Assembly (NCBI RefSeq): GCF_964204645.1
Contig: NC_134029.1
Location: 14,002,850-14,066,849, forward strand
Origin: Tubulanus polymorphus
Lineage: Eukaryota; Nemertea; Palaeonemertea; Tubulaniformes; Tubulanidae
Length of the DNA: 64,000 nucleotides
Reading direction: 5' to 3'
Part shown: positions 11,486 to 23,080 of the stretch, piece by piece
Layout of the letters: every line of letters starts with the position of its first letter
How positions within the stretch are numbered: position 1 is the first letter of the stretch
The notes under the pieces: model-generated
Seen by the model: the letters and a program-made list of their open reading frames with translations, nothing else
What the model was told of the DNA's origin: nothing
The model's database searches: none
Made by a program: the position numbers and the translations under genes

Positions 11486-11778
11486 ATGTATGAGTGTTTG
11501 CTGGGCAGCATCTTAGCTACGCATTGAAGTGGTTTTCGCCCCCACATACCCAACCTAACTTTTGAAATAATCAAACCTTTAGAAAGGATGGGTATCCCAG
11601 TACAGGTATGCCAGTAGGCCTACATCCGAGCCCAATATCTAAGGGAATCCCCCACCGTGTTTGGTACCCTTAATCCAAGCAAAAAAAGTCCAGGGAATCC
11701 CTTATTTCATCCTCAATCTGTCTCTCAGGATCAATGGATTTCATACATATAGGCCTAACCGAAATTCGTGCTACTAAC

Positions 11779-12127
11779 CTAAGGCGTTTTTACGAGCATC
11801 CGATTTTTGCGATCGATCGTAGGAACACATTTACGAGCACCGATTTTTGCGATCGATTTCACGATCAGCGTTTTTACGAACACGATTTTCCGATCGATTT
11901 TTTAAATCGACCAACTCGCTCGGCGAGCGATTTGGCAATTTGATTTCCAAGATGGCGGCACCGGGTGGTTCATAACGATACAATTTTTTCTCAACGTCGC
12001 CATATTTATGTCATGTGATGAGCCAAATCCATCGTCATTTTTACGAACGTTCGATTCGATCGCACGATCGAAGCAAATCGTTCACGAAATCGATCGCAAA
12101 AATCAGATGCTCGTAAAAACGCCTCTA
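11779..12127. mobile_element. 343-bp MITE with 3-bp duplication (Harbinger-like size)
   Basis: The element proper is 11782-12124. Ends AGGCGTTTTTACGAGCATC and GATGCTCGTAAAAACGCCT are inverted copies, allowing one base. CTA flanks both ends, and a 3-bp duplication is usual for PIF/Harbinger. The interior is a patchwork of GATCGAT and TTTTTACGA words in both orientations, so it can fold extensively. Confidence 0.78.
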
Positions 12128-12900
12128 ATTGTGGTCTGATGCCTGACTTATTTACAGTCCAGGTGTCCGTCCGCTAGCGCCACCTCAGTGTATGTTTTTT
12201 CAATAGCCTATTTACTGTAGGCCTATATAAATCGTTTAATACGGTGACGCGTACAGTCATCATCAATTATACGAAAACCAACATAGGCCTATCTCGTAGG
12301 CCTATGTTATATCTCATATCTCGAATGTCATCTGAGGGCTTCCATATATGGATTATGGATAAGTATTGTAGTATCGTTATCATTAAGGCAATAAATACAT
12401 TGCAATTGAATTGAAACTCAATCACCAGACATCGGACGTCCAGTAGGCCCATCCTAAGGCCTATTAGGCCTAATATTACCATATCTCATTAACCAACTAA
12501 CTCATCTGCACCCATTCACCCAATTTTTAATTAATATTACAGAGGTTTCACTCACCTGGAGGCACCTAGGAGTCGTCAGCGGAACACAAAGCCTCTGCTC
12601 TCTGGCGACGCGGCCGACAGTTGTTCGGTCCGATACATATTCCGGATCCGTGGTTGCTACCTGTCATACATGTGGGTTTATGTACATGCACATGCGGAAA
12701 GCCTTCTTCGAACCACATAGGCCTAAGCTACTAAGTTACAATTCTTTTGTTGAAGGACAAGGTAGGCTCTTAATGCTTTTCTTTGCGTGCCTTCTGAAGG
12801 CCTATATAGGGTCGTCGCCTCACCACCAAAGGCTGAACAACAAAACACGGCGGTGTGTAGCGTAGGGCCTAAAGTATAGTAATTTAGTAATTTAGTAGGC
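12128..12900. other. No gene recognised; one minus-strand donor-like site
   Basis: On the minus strand CCTCCAG is followed by GTGAGTG (12550-12562), a good splice-donor match after a GC-richer stretch at 12570-12640. This could be an untranslated first exon, but no start codon or partner acceptor could be assigned. Many AGGCCTA words occur. Confidence 0.25.
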
Positions 12901-13448
12901 CTAATGTCTATTTATTAATTGATGAGACCTGTTTTTCTTGGATATTTTGCTTACTTTTTGGGGTTCATACCTCATTTATGTCTTAACAGAATGCCAAAAA
13001 TCGCGGACAACAACTAAATATCCGATATATTTCCAGTTCTGTACCAATTAGATGGATTGGCAAAAAGACTCCTTAAGTCCAGTTGAATGAGAGAGAAAAT
13101 CCTCCATTTTGTCAAATTTCTTGGATTTGAACATTGTTACCATGCCTACGCCACCCTGATTTAGTTGTTGAGACCCCACAAGAAAAATAACTTCATTTCG
13201 TAGGCATGGTGACAATGTAAAAATTCAAGAAATTTGACAAAATGGAGGATTTTCTCTCTAATTCAATTGGACTTAAGGAGTCTTTTTGCCAATCCATCTA
13301 ATTGGTACAGAACTGGAAATATATCGGATATTCAGTTGTTGTCCGCGATTTTTGGCATTCTGTTAAGACATAAATGAGGTATGAACCCCAAAAAGTAAGC
13401 AAAATATCCCAGAAAAACAGGTCTCATCAATTAATAAATAGACATTAG
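12901..13448. repeat. Long hairpin, 250-bp arms (fold-back element)
   Basis: The left arm 12901-13150 and right arm 13199-13448 are inverted copies with only about eight mismatches. The loop is 48 bp. No target duplication was evident and no protein is encoded. If transcribed from either strand it would give a nearly perfect 250-bp double-stranded RNA. Confidence 0.9.
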
Positions 13449-13766
13449 TATAATAATAGTCAGAAACACTTTCCAAAAACGGCTTATTCTGCCAATTTCG
13501 GCGTTTGATATAATGATATTTAATTTTTTCCACGAAATTACTATAGACACCTATGGTAATCATTTTTTACAAAAAATATTAGATTTTAATTTTTCCTAAA
13601 CCTCTTCATGACCCCTTTCTTTAAAGTTAGTTACATTTTATGAAAGGTGAATTTAGAGTTCTATTTTACCCATTTCTCATCGAACGAATCCTGTTTTTTC
13701 AAGGTGTCAAAGATTATATGAATGTGCTGTCAAATATGAACAGACAAAAATAGTCCAACAAGGTAA

Positions 13767-14491
13767 ATTTTTATTTTTGATTGTCCACGATCTTTTTGGG
13801 ATATTTCGCTTAATTTTGAGTGTGCATACCTCAAATAGGTCTTAATCGAATCAGTAGAGTTGTGCAGTCCAGAAAAATCATCGTTTTTATATCCAATTTA
13901 CACTGCTTAGAAGGATTGATGAACATTCTCGAAAATTGAGGTTTAAATCAGCGAGAAAGACCGCCATTTTGTTTGTTTTTGCTTATTTCTTTATGCGAAT
14001 GAGGCATTGCACACATGCGCAATGAGGCGAGGATGCGTCAATTATATCATGGGGGATGTAGCAGCTTCTTGTCGCCAAGAGACCAATCAACGACTCACAA
14101 TATTAGGCCTACTCTAGAAAGCCGTTTTAGTGAATAAAGATTGCTTTGTCAAAGGTATCAAAACAATGTGGTTTGGCAATGATTTAGGCCTATGATAGCG
14201 CAGCCATTACGGCCGTACCAACGTAGTAAAACACGTGCGAGCAACGTACTCCCCCATATAAAATAAACTTACCCAGATCACATGGTACACACTGCTCATT
14301 TGCATAAAGAAGTAAACAATCTGGAACCGAATGGCGGTCTTTCTTGCCGATTTAAAGCTCAACTTTCGAGAATATTCATCAATCCTACCACTCGGTACAA
14401 AATGGATATAAAAACGATGATTTATCTGGACTGCACAACTCTACTGATTCGATTAAGATCGTGGACAATCAAAAATAAATAGACTGTTCAC
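13767..14491. repeat. Second, older hairpin of the same fold-back family
   Basis: The left arm, about 13767-14011, pairs with a right arm at about 14290-14491, roughly 85 percent identical. The right arm lacks about 50 bp present in the left (the GGATATTTCGCTTAATTTTG block). That block is homologous to the first hairpin (GGATATTTTGCTTACTTTTT), so both derive from one family. The loop is about 280 bp. Confidence 0.78.
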
Positions 14492-14511
14492 GTTAGGCTA
14501 AATTAGACAAA

Positions 14512-14546
14512 ATGACAACACCAGCGATGACGGATGATCTCATTGT
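14512..14546 (+). CDS. Host gene exon 1 (start codon)
   Basis: ATG at 14512 begins MTTPAMTDDLI and the exon ends GT/GTAAGTAC, a strong donor. Two bases are left over, and they complete a Val codon with the first base of exon 2. The start was chosen because it is the only ATG giving an in-frame join to 17705. It lies about 20 bp after the second hairpin. Confidence 0.55.
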
Positions 14547-14616
14547 GTAAGTACATTTATTATAGCCTAAGCCCTACATTGGCCTAAGTAGGCTAGGCCT
14601 AAGTATAATAGGTACA

Positions 14617-16212
14617 AGTTTTTAGCCCACATGGGACTTTTTAGTCCCCGCGGGCTATTGCGTTCACTTTTCGTTCGTCCGTTCGTCCATCCGTAGACGG
14701 AATCCAGTTATTTTGGGAATTTTTGAAGATGCTTTAATGTAATGTCTTGATATTTGGTTTATACATGTATGTACCCTAGACACATTTTCAGCCCAAAAAC
14801 TGGCCCTGTCAGAATCAAGATGGCCGACTGGCAGCCATTGTTGTTCGCCAAAAATCAGCACTTTTTACACATTTTTGAAGTTTTTGAGGGAAATTTTGAA
14901 GGGCGCTTTGATCAATTACCTTGATCTTTCATACATAGGCCTATTTGAAGGGTTCATCTGCATAAGAAAAATTGGGTCGATCAGACTCAAGATGGCCGTC
15001 CTATGACCTTTTTAGTGCCCAAAAATGTCAATTTTGGCCGGAATCCTGGGACCTGTAGCTTCCTAATTCGTCTGCAATTTCTCATTGCAATTTGTGATGG
15101 GTATTCTTTGGAAAGGGATGTTTTATACCAGAGACAGGTGTTTTCGATCAACCAATTTTGACGCAATTGGCGGCCACAGGGGGGATCTAGAACCAAATTT
15201 AGGGGGGGCACCTAATAAATGTAGCTATGATGATACTGTATTGACACCGAGCGGCGTAGGCGCGAGACGTTCCTACGCTGCGGGGAGTCCTGTGGGCCCT
15301 CCCCCAGAAAATTTTTGAAATTTAACTGTTTTGGGGCCATTTCCTGCATTCTGAGGCAAGAATTCGTGACAAATACTTTCCCCTTTTCTGCTGCTGATAA
15401 ACTAAAACAAAGGGATTAATTTTCATTTAAAACTGATCAAAATTATTTCTATACTTTTTTGAGAAAAAATTGCGTATATCCATCACAGCAATTCACTTCC
15501 TGAACGGCTCCACGATGTTCCGGTGCATGTGAACTCGACTGCCATGGCACAGCACGGCGTTAATGTTCAGCGAGTGGCGGGAGGTCGGTCAAAAAAAAAG
15601 ATCTTCACTTAAAGGAGGGAGGGGGCCCGGGCCCCCTCCCTAGATCCGCGCCTGCATCAGTACTCATTTGTAGGTGGGAAAAAGTTTTCCAAATTGAATT
15701 GATACCTAAGCATATTGTGTAACTACTATAATCAATTGGAAAGTTGTAGCTCATAGCTATATTTGTGGTGAGTTTCAAGGTCATTGGTTTTTGTATACGG
15801 CAACCAGGGGGCGTTGAATAATACAATAGCCTAACTTAGTATTTCTATGTTATATTTGTACCTACACATATTTTGTTACCACAATCAATTGCAAAGTTGT
15901 AGCTCATGATATCTTCCTAGGATTTTGGTGAGTTTTAAGGACATTAGTTATTCTATATGGTCACCAGGGGGCATTGAATAGTAGAATAACTTAGTAGGCC
16001 TATTTCCTGATAAGAATGGTAGGCCCTACCTAGGCATATTTTGTTACCATGATCAAGTAGTTCATGACATGTACTATGATTTTGGTGGGTTTCAAGATCA
16101 TTGATTTTTGTATAGGCCTATGGTCACCAGGGGACGTTATGTATTGAAATTGTTAGATTGTTGGGTATTTGAGCCCACTTCCCAAGTGGGCATGGTGTCC
16201 CTGGACCCCTAG
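14617..16212 (+). mobile_element. Helitron-like non-autonomous repeat, copy 1
   Basis: It starts at TTTTTAGCCCACATGGGAC, a hairpin-forming end, and finishes CCACTTCCCAAGTGG, then 19 bases later CCCCTAG. The first word near the start and the hairpin near the end are inverted relatives (GCCCACTTGGGA / TCCCAAGTGGGC in cleaner copies). The middle contains about three ~150-bp tandem units with the word CACCAGGGGGC. There are no protein genes. The terminal hairpin plus CTAG end, lack of target duplication and internal tandem repeats recall Helitron or Helentron-type elements (DINE/HINE); this assignment is inference. The copy is interrupted by another element at 15177-15654. Confidence 0.65.
15177..15654. 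mobile_element. hAT-like MITE nested in the Helitron-like copy
   Basis: It begins CAGGGGGGATCTAG and ends CTAGATCCGCGCCTG, imperfect inverted ends of a type seen in hAT MITEs. Compared with the intact repeat at 37198, a few bases of host sequence (TCTTGGTAT) are missing at the insertion point, so no 8-bp duplication can be shown. Near the right end there is a 16-bp GC palindrome around GGGCCCGGGCCC. Confidence 0.6.
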
Positions 16213-17704
16213 TCTGAATTATGTATGGAAGGAAAGTGGAAGGGATATACGCTGCGTAGCTCAAATAATTTTAAGTTAGGCCTATAGTGGGCCTACATTA
16301 GACCCTGCCTTTAGTGGTATCGGATCTTTTGCAGTATAGAATAATAAAAAAATTTTTCTAGTTCCCTACAGTTTCTCGGTTGTGGAAACATCTGAAAATC
16401 AATAGGCCTAGGCCTAGGCCTACTGGTATTTGTCTATACCAATATCATTTTGCTAGTCCCGTCTCTAATGAGTTTATTGTCCGATTAAGTTTGCTGATTT
16501 CAGACTGGCTGAACTGGCGGGGCAGATCCCTCAGTATTTTCTGAATTTCTAACTGGGAAAACTGGACATCCTTAACATTGTAAATGTATCATTTGCCTGT
16601 ATCCATGATCCTAGCTAATGACTATCAAAGCCTGTTGTACTTAGGCTCCCAAAGTTGTGAGGAATTATGGAACGTTTTGAGGCGCATGAAGGGCCTACCT
16701 CTCAGTGAATTGTCTATATCGGTTTTACCCAGTAATGAAGTATTATCCCCATCTTTATCCTCACTGGTGATCGCACTCTGATACATTCGTAAGTAGTACA
16801 TAGGAATATAAAAATAAATTGTTAGGCGCGCATTTGTAAAAAAAAAGATATAATGAGACACGAAGGGTTTCCGTGATCATAAGAAAAAATGTCCGTTAGC
16901 CTACTCTTTATTGGGGAAAAAATTTTACAAGTGTGTATCTGTGCAGAGACGAACACTTCAGGCGTGAAGCCCAAGGGGGAAGTTTTGAGGATTTTTGGAG
17001 CCAATTTTAAGTGTATTCTTATGTAATCGTGTGGTCTTCGCCGTAATTAAAACTACCACTCAGTAGGCCTATAGTGCCTGTCACATTAACTTCATTCATT
17101 GAAGCATCACACTACACTCAGATCACAGTTTCATTGGTTAACGTGTGGACTATACTATAATGGAAAATAGGGTGGGTAGGATGTCTGGGCGATTACACTA
17201 TGCTTAGTGGGAAGGTAGATCCACGCATTTTATTATTGAAAAACATCGTTAGGCCTACATTGAAATAAACTAAAATAAGAACACTATATTGTCTTAAGAG
17301 AACAAATAATCAGTTTATTTTCACAATTCCTTTAAGAATTTTTCAGGATTTGTGGAGAATGGGAGCACTATGCCTGGGGAAAAATGTCCATTTAACATTT
17401 AAAAAAAAACAGCCTCACGGGAACCCTGGAAACATGAATTTGTTTTCACTAAGGCCTGCATGATTCATCTGTGTGATTAATTATACTTTATTGAACTTAC
17501 AAATTACATCCTGGAGTAAGCCTATAATGAGCCTTGTACTGCATAACTTTTACCATCATTATTAATTCATACTTGAAATCCTGATGAGATCTATGCGTGA
17601 TAGAGTACATTAAAGATTAATGTCTGGCATATGCTGTAGCCTATGTTTTAACACATGCACGTGATCGCAAATTTTGAATGGAAAACTATTGTTTGTTTTG
17701 ATAG
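16213..17704. other. Intron 1 remainder, no gene confirmed
   Basis: A possible acceptor at 16504 followed by an open stretch (LAELAGQIPQYFLNF) was considered but ends in a stop after 16 codons. A further open frame at 16584-16781 has no supported splice sites. Otherwise AT-rich intron with AGGCCTA words. Confidence 0.35.
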
Positions 17705-17871
17705 GTATGAAGATAGTGATGAATACAATGATGACGAATCAAAAGACGTTCCTGCTCATATAAGTAGAGTATCCTGTAACTTATTGCATTTTGCTGATTT
17801 GCAAAATGACGAATTCGAAGATGCCGTGCTAGCAATAAATAGTGATACCGCTCTCCCAGAGGTTGATCGAG
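17705..17871 (+). CDS. Host gene exon 2, acidic
   Basis: The acceptor TTGTTTTGATAG precedes G-TAT-GAA; the donor is GTGAGT at 17872. It encodes an acidic block (YEDSDEYNDDESKD) followed by ISRVSCNLLHFADLQNDEFE. The exon enters at phase 2 and leaves at phase 1, matching both neighbours. No domain was recognised. Confidence 0.68.
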
Positions 17872-18081
17872 GTGAGTACTGGTTTTGACTTGCAAGCAAT
17901 GATCAATCACAATTGTCAACAATATTTGATCGTCAAAGATGAAGATCTTTTTGAAAGGGCACTTTGCATCCCTCCGAGCAGGCAGCCTTATAATCCCAAT
18001 CTTTTATTTGAGATGTGCATCATTAATGAAACTGGTAATTTATTAATCTCTGATGAATTACTACGGAGCCTGGATGGTGAA
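17872..18081 (+). other. Unexplained open frame abutting a repeat breakpoint
   Basis: Just after exon 2 a frame stays open from 17842 to 18195. Before the repeat starts at about 18082 it reads FDLQAMINHNCQQYLIVKDE, then LFERALCIPPSRQPYNPN and LLISDELLRSLDGE, which has ordinary protein-like composition. The frame then runs into Helitron-like repeat. It may be a captured exon fragment, a retained-intron extension or chance. No homologue was recognised. Confidence 0.25.
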
Positions 18082-19130
18082 ATTGTTGTTCGCCAAAATC
18101 AGCACTTTTTACACATTTTCGAAGTTTACGAGGGAAATTTTGAAGACGCTTTGATCAATAACCTTGATCTTTCGATTATATTTGAATCTACCTAGGGCCC
18201 ATCAGCATAAGAAAAATTGGGTCCATCTGACTCAAGATGGCCGTCCTTTGACCTTTTTAGTGCCCAAAAATATCAAATTTGGCCAGAATTCTAGGTCCTG
18301 TAGCTTCCTACTGGTTTGCCATTTCTCATTGCAATTTGTGATGAGTATTCTTTGTAAAGGGATGTTTTATACCTGAGACAGGTATTTTTGATCCGCCAAT
18401 TTTGATGCAATTGGAGGCCATCTTGGTGTCATTAATACTTATTTGTAGGTGGGAAAAAGTTTTTCGACATTATATTGATACCTAAGCATATTTTGCTACA
18501 ACAATGAATTAGAAAGTTGTAGCATATGTGTTCTATGATTGGGGTGAGTTTCAAGTTCATTGTTTTTTGTATATGGCCACCAGGGGGCGTTGAATAATGC
18601 AATATCTTAGTATTTTTATATTATATTCGTATCAATGCATATTTTGTAACGACAATCAATTGCAAAGTTGTAGCTCATGACATCATCTATGATTGTGGCA
18701 AGTTAGATTGTGGCCATTAGTTATTCTATATGGTCACCAGGGGGCTTTGAATAGTAGAATAACTTAGTATTTCCTTATTATATTGGTACCGAGGCATATT
18801 TTGTTACCATGATCAATTACAAAGTTATAGGTCGTGACATGTTCTATGATTGTGGTGAGTTTCAAGGTCATTGGTTTTTGAATATGGTCACCAGGGGGCG
18901 TTGAATAGTAGAATAACTTAGTATTTCCATATTAAAGTGGTAACGAGGCATATTTTGTTATCACAATCAATTACAAAATCGTAGCTGCTGACATGTTCTA
19001 TGATTGTGGTGAGTTTCAAGGTCATTGGATTCTGTATATGGTCACCAGGGGGCGTTGAATATTGAAATTGTTAGATTGTTGAGCATTTGGAACCACTTCC
19101 CAAGTGGGCATGGTGTCCCTGGACCCCTAG
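18082..19130 (+). mobile_element. Helitron-like repeat, copy 2 (5'-truncated)
   Basis: It begins inside the family consensus at ATTGTTGTTCGCCAAAATC and runs to the standard end (hairpin CCACTTCCCAAGTGG, then CCCCTAG at 19124-19130). It has four tandem units, each with a CACCAGGGGGC-type word (about 18574, 18735, 18888 and 19043). Confidence 0.7.
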
Positions 19131-19276
19131 TTTATTTGAACATATTCGTTTCAACATATCATGATATGAATATGAATAAAATGAATTTTGTTTGAACAAA
19201 ATTTTGTTCGTTCGAACCGAAAGTATATTGTTCAAAGGCAAGGTTTTGCATTGCAAGCACACATTGATTAGAACAA

Positions 19277-19330
19277 TTTTTTAGCCCGCTTAGGACTTAA
19301 GTCCCAGCAGGCTATTACACAGGCACCTGT
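19277..19330 (+). mobile_element. 5'-end fragment of a Helitron-like subfamily
   Basis: TTTTTTAGCCCGCTTAGGAC, then TTAAGTCCCAGCAGGC, resembles the 5' end of the family, including the hairpin, but the sequence diverges after about 50 bp. The next 830 bp to 20165 show nothing that I can name. Confidence 0.5.
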
Positions 19331-20164
19331 ATATGGGCTTTGGTAGGCTAATAGATAAATATTTAATAATTCACCAGCGATATTTTATTCCTGACTTCGG
19401 TAATCGGCCATGTTTTATAATGAATTTACCCATGCGCCCATCGTTAAACTATACTATACAGAAAGGCTGGAAACGCTTCTATCTCCGTAATGCTTAAATC
19501 TAAAAGTCACAAAATGGCGAGCAATTCATTTGACATTCGTGCTGAGCTTAATTCGCTTATAGTTTGTTTGTTTGTGAGGATTATAATGTCGGCTATCTAA
19601 TTTAGTATCTCAAACTTAGTAAGTTTGGCAATTTCTATAGTCCTAGCTTGGCTTTGCATTATCATTTTTCTTATTTTGACTACTAAATACATTCTTTCTT
19701 TAAGAAATTAGTAGATGATGGTGCCGGCAGTGACAACATTGTTTTTGGAGAGGCATACAACAAATGTTTGGCATGGTTTTTGTTGAAATGAGAGTTAATT
19801 GGTTCCACACAGTTGTGTGCGCTTTTTCATTGCTATTGCCATAGGCCTAGGCTAATTAGTGTGTTTGACATTGTTTTTCGGTATATTGGCACTCTTCGCT
19901 TATGAGCGCACACACGTTAAAATTCGCGGACAAAATTGGTATGTAATCCATATATCTAACGTACATACAAACACTGCAGTGCATGACAAAGTGTATGTAT
20001 ACTCTGTATTCATGTATACACACGCGCTGCACTACTGCGCTCGCCAAGCGTATACTAGAAATACTGTCATACAGTGTCTATTCTAAAGAAAGAGGTTTTT
20101 ATATAATTTCGGAAGAGTATCCAGATGGTTAAATAATAAAAAATCGCAACTATCACAATCTTCA

Positions 20165-20245
20165 TGATGATAATGAGTTTATTTACATGTTCAAACGTTT
20201 CGATCGATTTCGACTCATCTCTTCGCGTCGTTTTCAAGAAATGAC
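20165..20245 (-). mobile_element. Tail of a retroelement, possibly Penelope-like
   Basis: On the minus strand, ACGACGCGAAGAGATGAGTC is followed by GAAATCGATCGAAACGTTTG and an ACATGTAAATAAA tail. The pattern (T/A)GATGA, short stem, CGAAACG recalls the conserved 3' segment of Penelope-like elements and the hammerhead core, but the first core bases deviate. No reverse transcriptase or GIY-YIG frame is attached. Confidence 0.35.
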
Positions 20246-20565
20246 ATGAAAAGATACAAACTATGTATAGTATACTGTTATTAATTACAGAGAATATCAT
20301 GCAGGCGTGAAGTGGCCTAGTTAACACAGTACAAATGGATTATAAACATATCAAAATACGTTCAGTAAAAATAAGACACCATGTGTGGAAAGTTGTTTGT
20401 TAATACTTGGTTTTTTGGATTTTAAATTGGGAAGACGTCTAGATATTTCCAAACAAGCATATAGGCTTAACAGCAAACCTCTCTTCCCTAAACTTACAAA
20501 GTCATGAGAGAACGGGACTTGTGTATGTAAGCGATAGATATCCAAACACAGGTCTAAACAATCAG

Positions 20566-21180
20566 GCAGCTGCTTCTTGATGGTAGACTATATACCACAG
20601 TGCATGTTCAACCTGGGGCAAAAACCCATCCCCGGTAGCCAAGAATAATTAAATAAGCAATAAAGCTAAATGCGTCAATTGATACAAAATATAACTAGGG
20701 TTGGGAAGCCCCAGGCGAACTCGCGTGAACAAAGTCCACTAGGGTTTAAGTCACCCTGAGAACGACGAGTAAATTCCCAAACGCCCGAGTCAAAAAAGGG
20801 TTAAATAAGCGAGGTAAAGACCTGCAGAGACCTCTAAAGATCCAAGGGCAAGAAATTTGCGGGTTGACCAAATTGCGAGTTTGAGCTGCTGCTTCTTGAT
20901 GGTAGGATTCCACAGTGCAAGTTCAACCTGGGGCAAAAACCCACCCCAGTAGCCACATTAAATAAGCAATAAAGATGAAAGCAGAAAATTGCCTCAATTA
21001 GTACAAAATATAACCAGGGGTGGGAAGCCCCAGGTCGAACTCGCGTGAACAAAGTCCACTATGGTATGAGTCACCGTGAGAATGACGAGGAGATTCCCAA
21101 ACTCTTGAGCCAAACAAGGGTTAAAGAACCGAGGTAAAGACCTGCAGAAACCTCTAAAGATGCAAGGGCAAGAGATTTAG
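20566..21180 (+). repeat. Two copies of a ~315-bp tandem unit
   Basis: Copy 1 is 20568-20866 and copy 2 is 20886-21180, about 85 percent identical. Marker words are GCTTCTTGATGGTAG, TTCAACCTGGGGCAAAAACC, GAACTCGCGTGAACAAAGTC and AGACCTGCAGA. A short non-repeated piece separates them. No coding region. Confidence 0.75.
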
Positions 21181-21431
21181 TGCATATCACATGCACGTGG
21201 ATCAGATAACAATGATAAAAGCTTACTATAATACAAGTGTAGCAGCCCGAGATTTTTCAATAATAACAATAATAAAATGTATGAATTTGTGAGCAGTATT
21301 CGCTGTTAATAATATGACATACTGAAACCAAACTACGTGTAACACATTCTAGCCAAAAATGAAACCGGCCTCGCTAGCCATATACTTAGCTAGCACAAGC
21401 CATTAACCCTTTAGCCATTGCTTGCCACAAA

Positions 21432-21817
21432 ATTTTTTCTGTCAAATATCACTAGTTGGCACAAATCTTTACTGCCCAAACCCACTAGTTGGCGCAAAAT
21501 CTTTTCTGCCCAACCTCATTAGTTGGCGCAAAATCTCACTGCCCAACCTCACTAGTTGGCGCAAAATCATCACTGCCCAATCTCACTAGTTGGCGCAAAA
21601 TCTTTTCTGCCCAACCTCACAAATTGGCGCAAAATCGTCACTGCCCAACCTCACTAGTTGGCGCAAAATCTTCACTGCCCAACCTCACTAGTTGGCACAA
21701 AATCTTAACTGCCCAACCTCACTAGTTTGCGCAAAATCTTAACTGCCCCACCTCACTAGTTGGCGCAAAATCTAAATCATAAAACTTCCGAACCCCAACC
21801 TCACTAGTTGGTAAAGA
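21432..21817 (+). repeat. 34-bp minisatellite, about ten units
   Basis: The unit is CTCACTAGTTGGCGCAAAATC followed by TTCACTGCCCAAC, with small variations and one expanded last unit. Units abut with no spacers. An open frame through it gives a repeated peptide (TSLVGAKS), which I treat as a by-product of the repeat length, not a gene. Confidence 0.85.
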
Positions 21818-23080
21818 AATAAGACTGACAAACAGAATGCTCACCAGACAAAAGTCGACCGATCGGGCTGAAGACTTCAGGCAAACTGTGTAGTGTCAGA
21901 TTATTACACTGGTGTCGCTGATGTCACTGAGAAACTAGTTGGATGGACACGGAAAAGTTAAGCAAAATTGAAAAATTCAACATCGGGACTTTACAATCCA
22001 ATCAGGAACATCCAGGTGAAAAGGGATGATTGACAACTATATGTATTTGGTGAAAAGCAGGTAAGTTGCCTGTACATCGAGTGTCGAACTTATCCAACTC
22101 TTAACAATTCTTGTCAAAAATGCGTTCCCACCGTCGGCTGTATTTGGTAAATTTTTTCGTTGGAGTTAAGTTAAATACAAACGAAACATTATTTCTAAAA
22201 GAAGAAAGATCTTTCCCAATAAAATACATCAAGTTGATTTTTCAATAGATAAATTCAATTCCCTGAAAATAACATTCAAGAAATAAAAAAGATGGGTGAA
22301 ATAGTGATGAACTTAAACTATTAAGATAACTAAATTGATAATTCAAAACATCTAAGTAAGCTATTAGGGCACAGACTGTCTTAAATCATCAAAGTTAAAT
22401 GCATCGAAATTGTGTGGTAATTTCAAACTGGTGCAGTGTCTGATAACATTGATCGTCGTAAATTTACCTTAACTAATTCAGGAATTGTTCCAATAATCTC
22501 AAAAAGTAACATGCCAAAATATCGGAAAACATCAATGCAATTGATTTCGTGTTAGTTGAGAAAATTTTCCATTTAATCTTCCTTGGCCTCTTTTTCCGTG
22601 GCTATTTTTTCCTAAGTAAAGACCTTGGCCATTTTTTCCTGGCAATTTTTTTGTTGGCCATATTTTCCATTCGTATAAGTCGACCCCTATTTTTCAGCCA
22701 TGAAATCAGTGTTTTAACCCATGTTCGCTGTAGAAGTCAACCCCCTTCTTCACAGTTAACCCTAACAAAATTTTTATTTTGCCTCTAGTCCCGGTAGCGT
22801 AATGTATGGAGTTAAGGTACCAGAGTTTACAAATAGATTTCAGATCAACGATCATCTTGCGGCTTGTATTGATGTCATCACTAAATGCAATGTCTTGAAT
22901 GCAGTTTGATGTAAACTCAAATTCAAATTTAATGAACTAAGATGATTGGATCTGGAAAGTTGACGATTCCACCGAATTTGCCGATGAAGAATGGGATCCA
23001 TATGACAATGAAGGATTTAGCTAGGAGGATATGCTGGAACTCTTCAAATCAGACGGCAAAGATAAACAATTGGAAAGATT
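21818..23080. other. Intron sequence with mobile-element scraps
   Basis: At 22670-22760 the words GTATAAGTCGACCCC and AGAAGTCAACCCCC are remnants of the CCGTATTTTCC-ended MITE family. At 22940-23080 an acidic open stretch (DDWIWKVDDSTEF, DEEWDPYDNEGF) ends in stops and may be a transposase N-terminus remnant. Nothing else is supported. Confidence 0.35.

Noticed and set aside
12556-12660. Minus-strand first exon ending at CCTCCAG/GTGAGTG
   Set aside because: Only a donor match; no start codon, partner exon or promoter evidence.
14617-16212. Protein genes in the Helitron-like repeats
   Set aside because: Open frames such as 15085-15318, 18164-18376 and 36908-37165 translate the same repeat in related copies with stops elsewhere; no conserved protein is visible.
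16504-16800. Extra host exon after an AG at 16504
   Set aside because: Joined to exon 1 it hits a stop after 16 codons, whereas skipping it joins exons 1 and 2 in frame.
21432-21817. CRISPR-like array or repetitive peptide gene
   Set aside because: Units abut without unique spacers and the genome is eukaryotic; the repeated peptide follows from the unit length.
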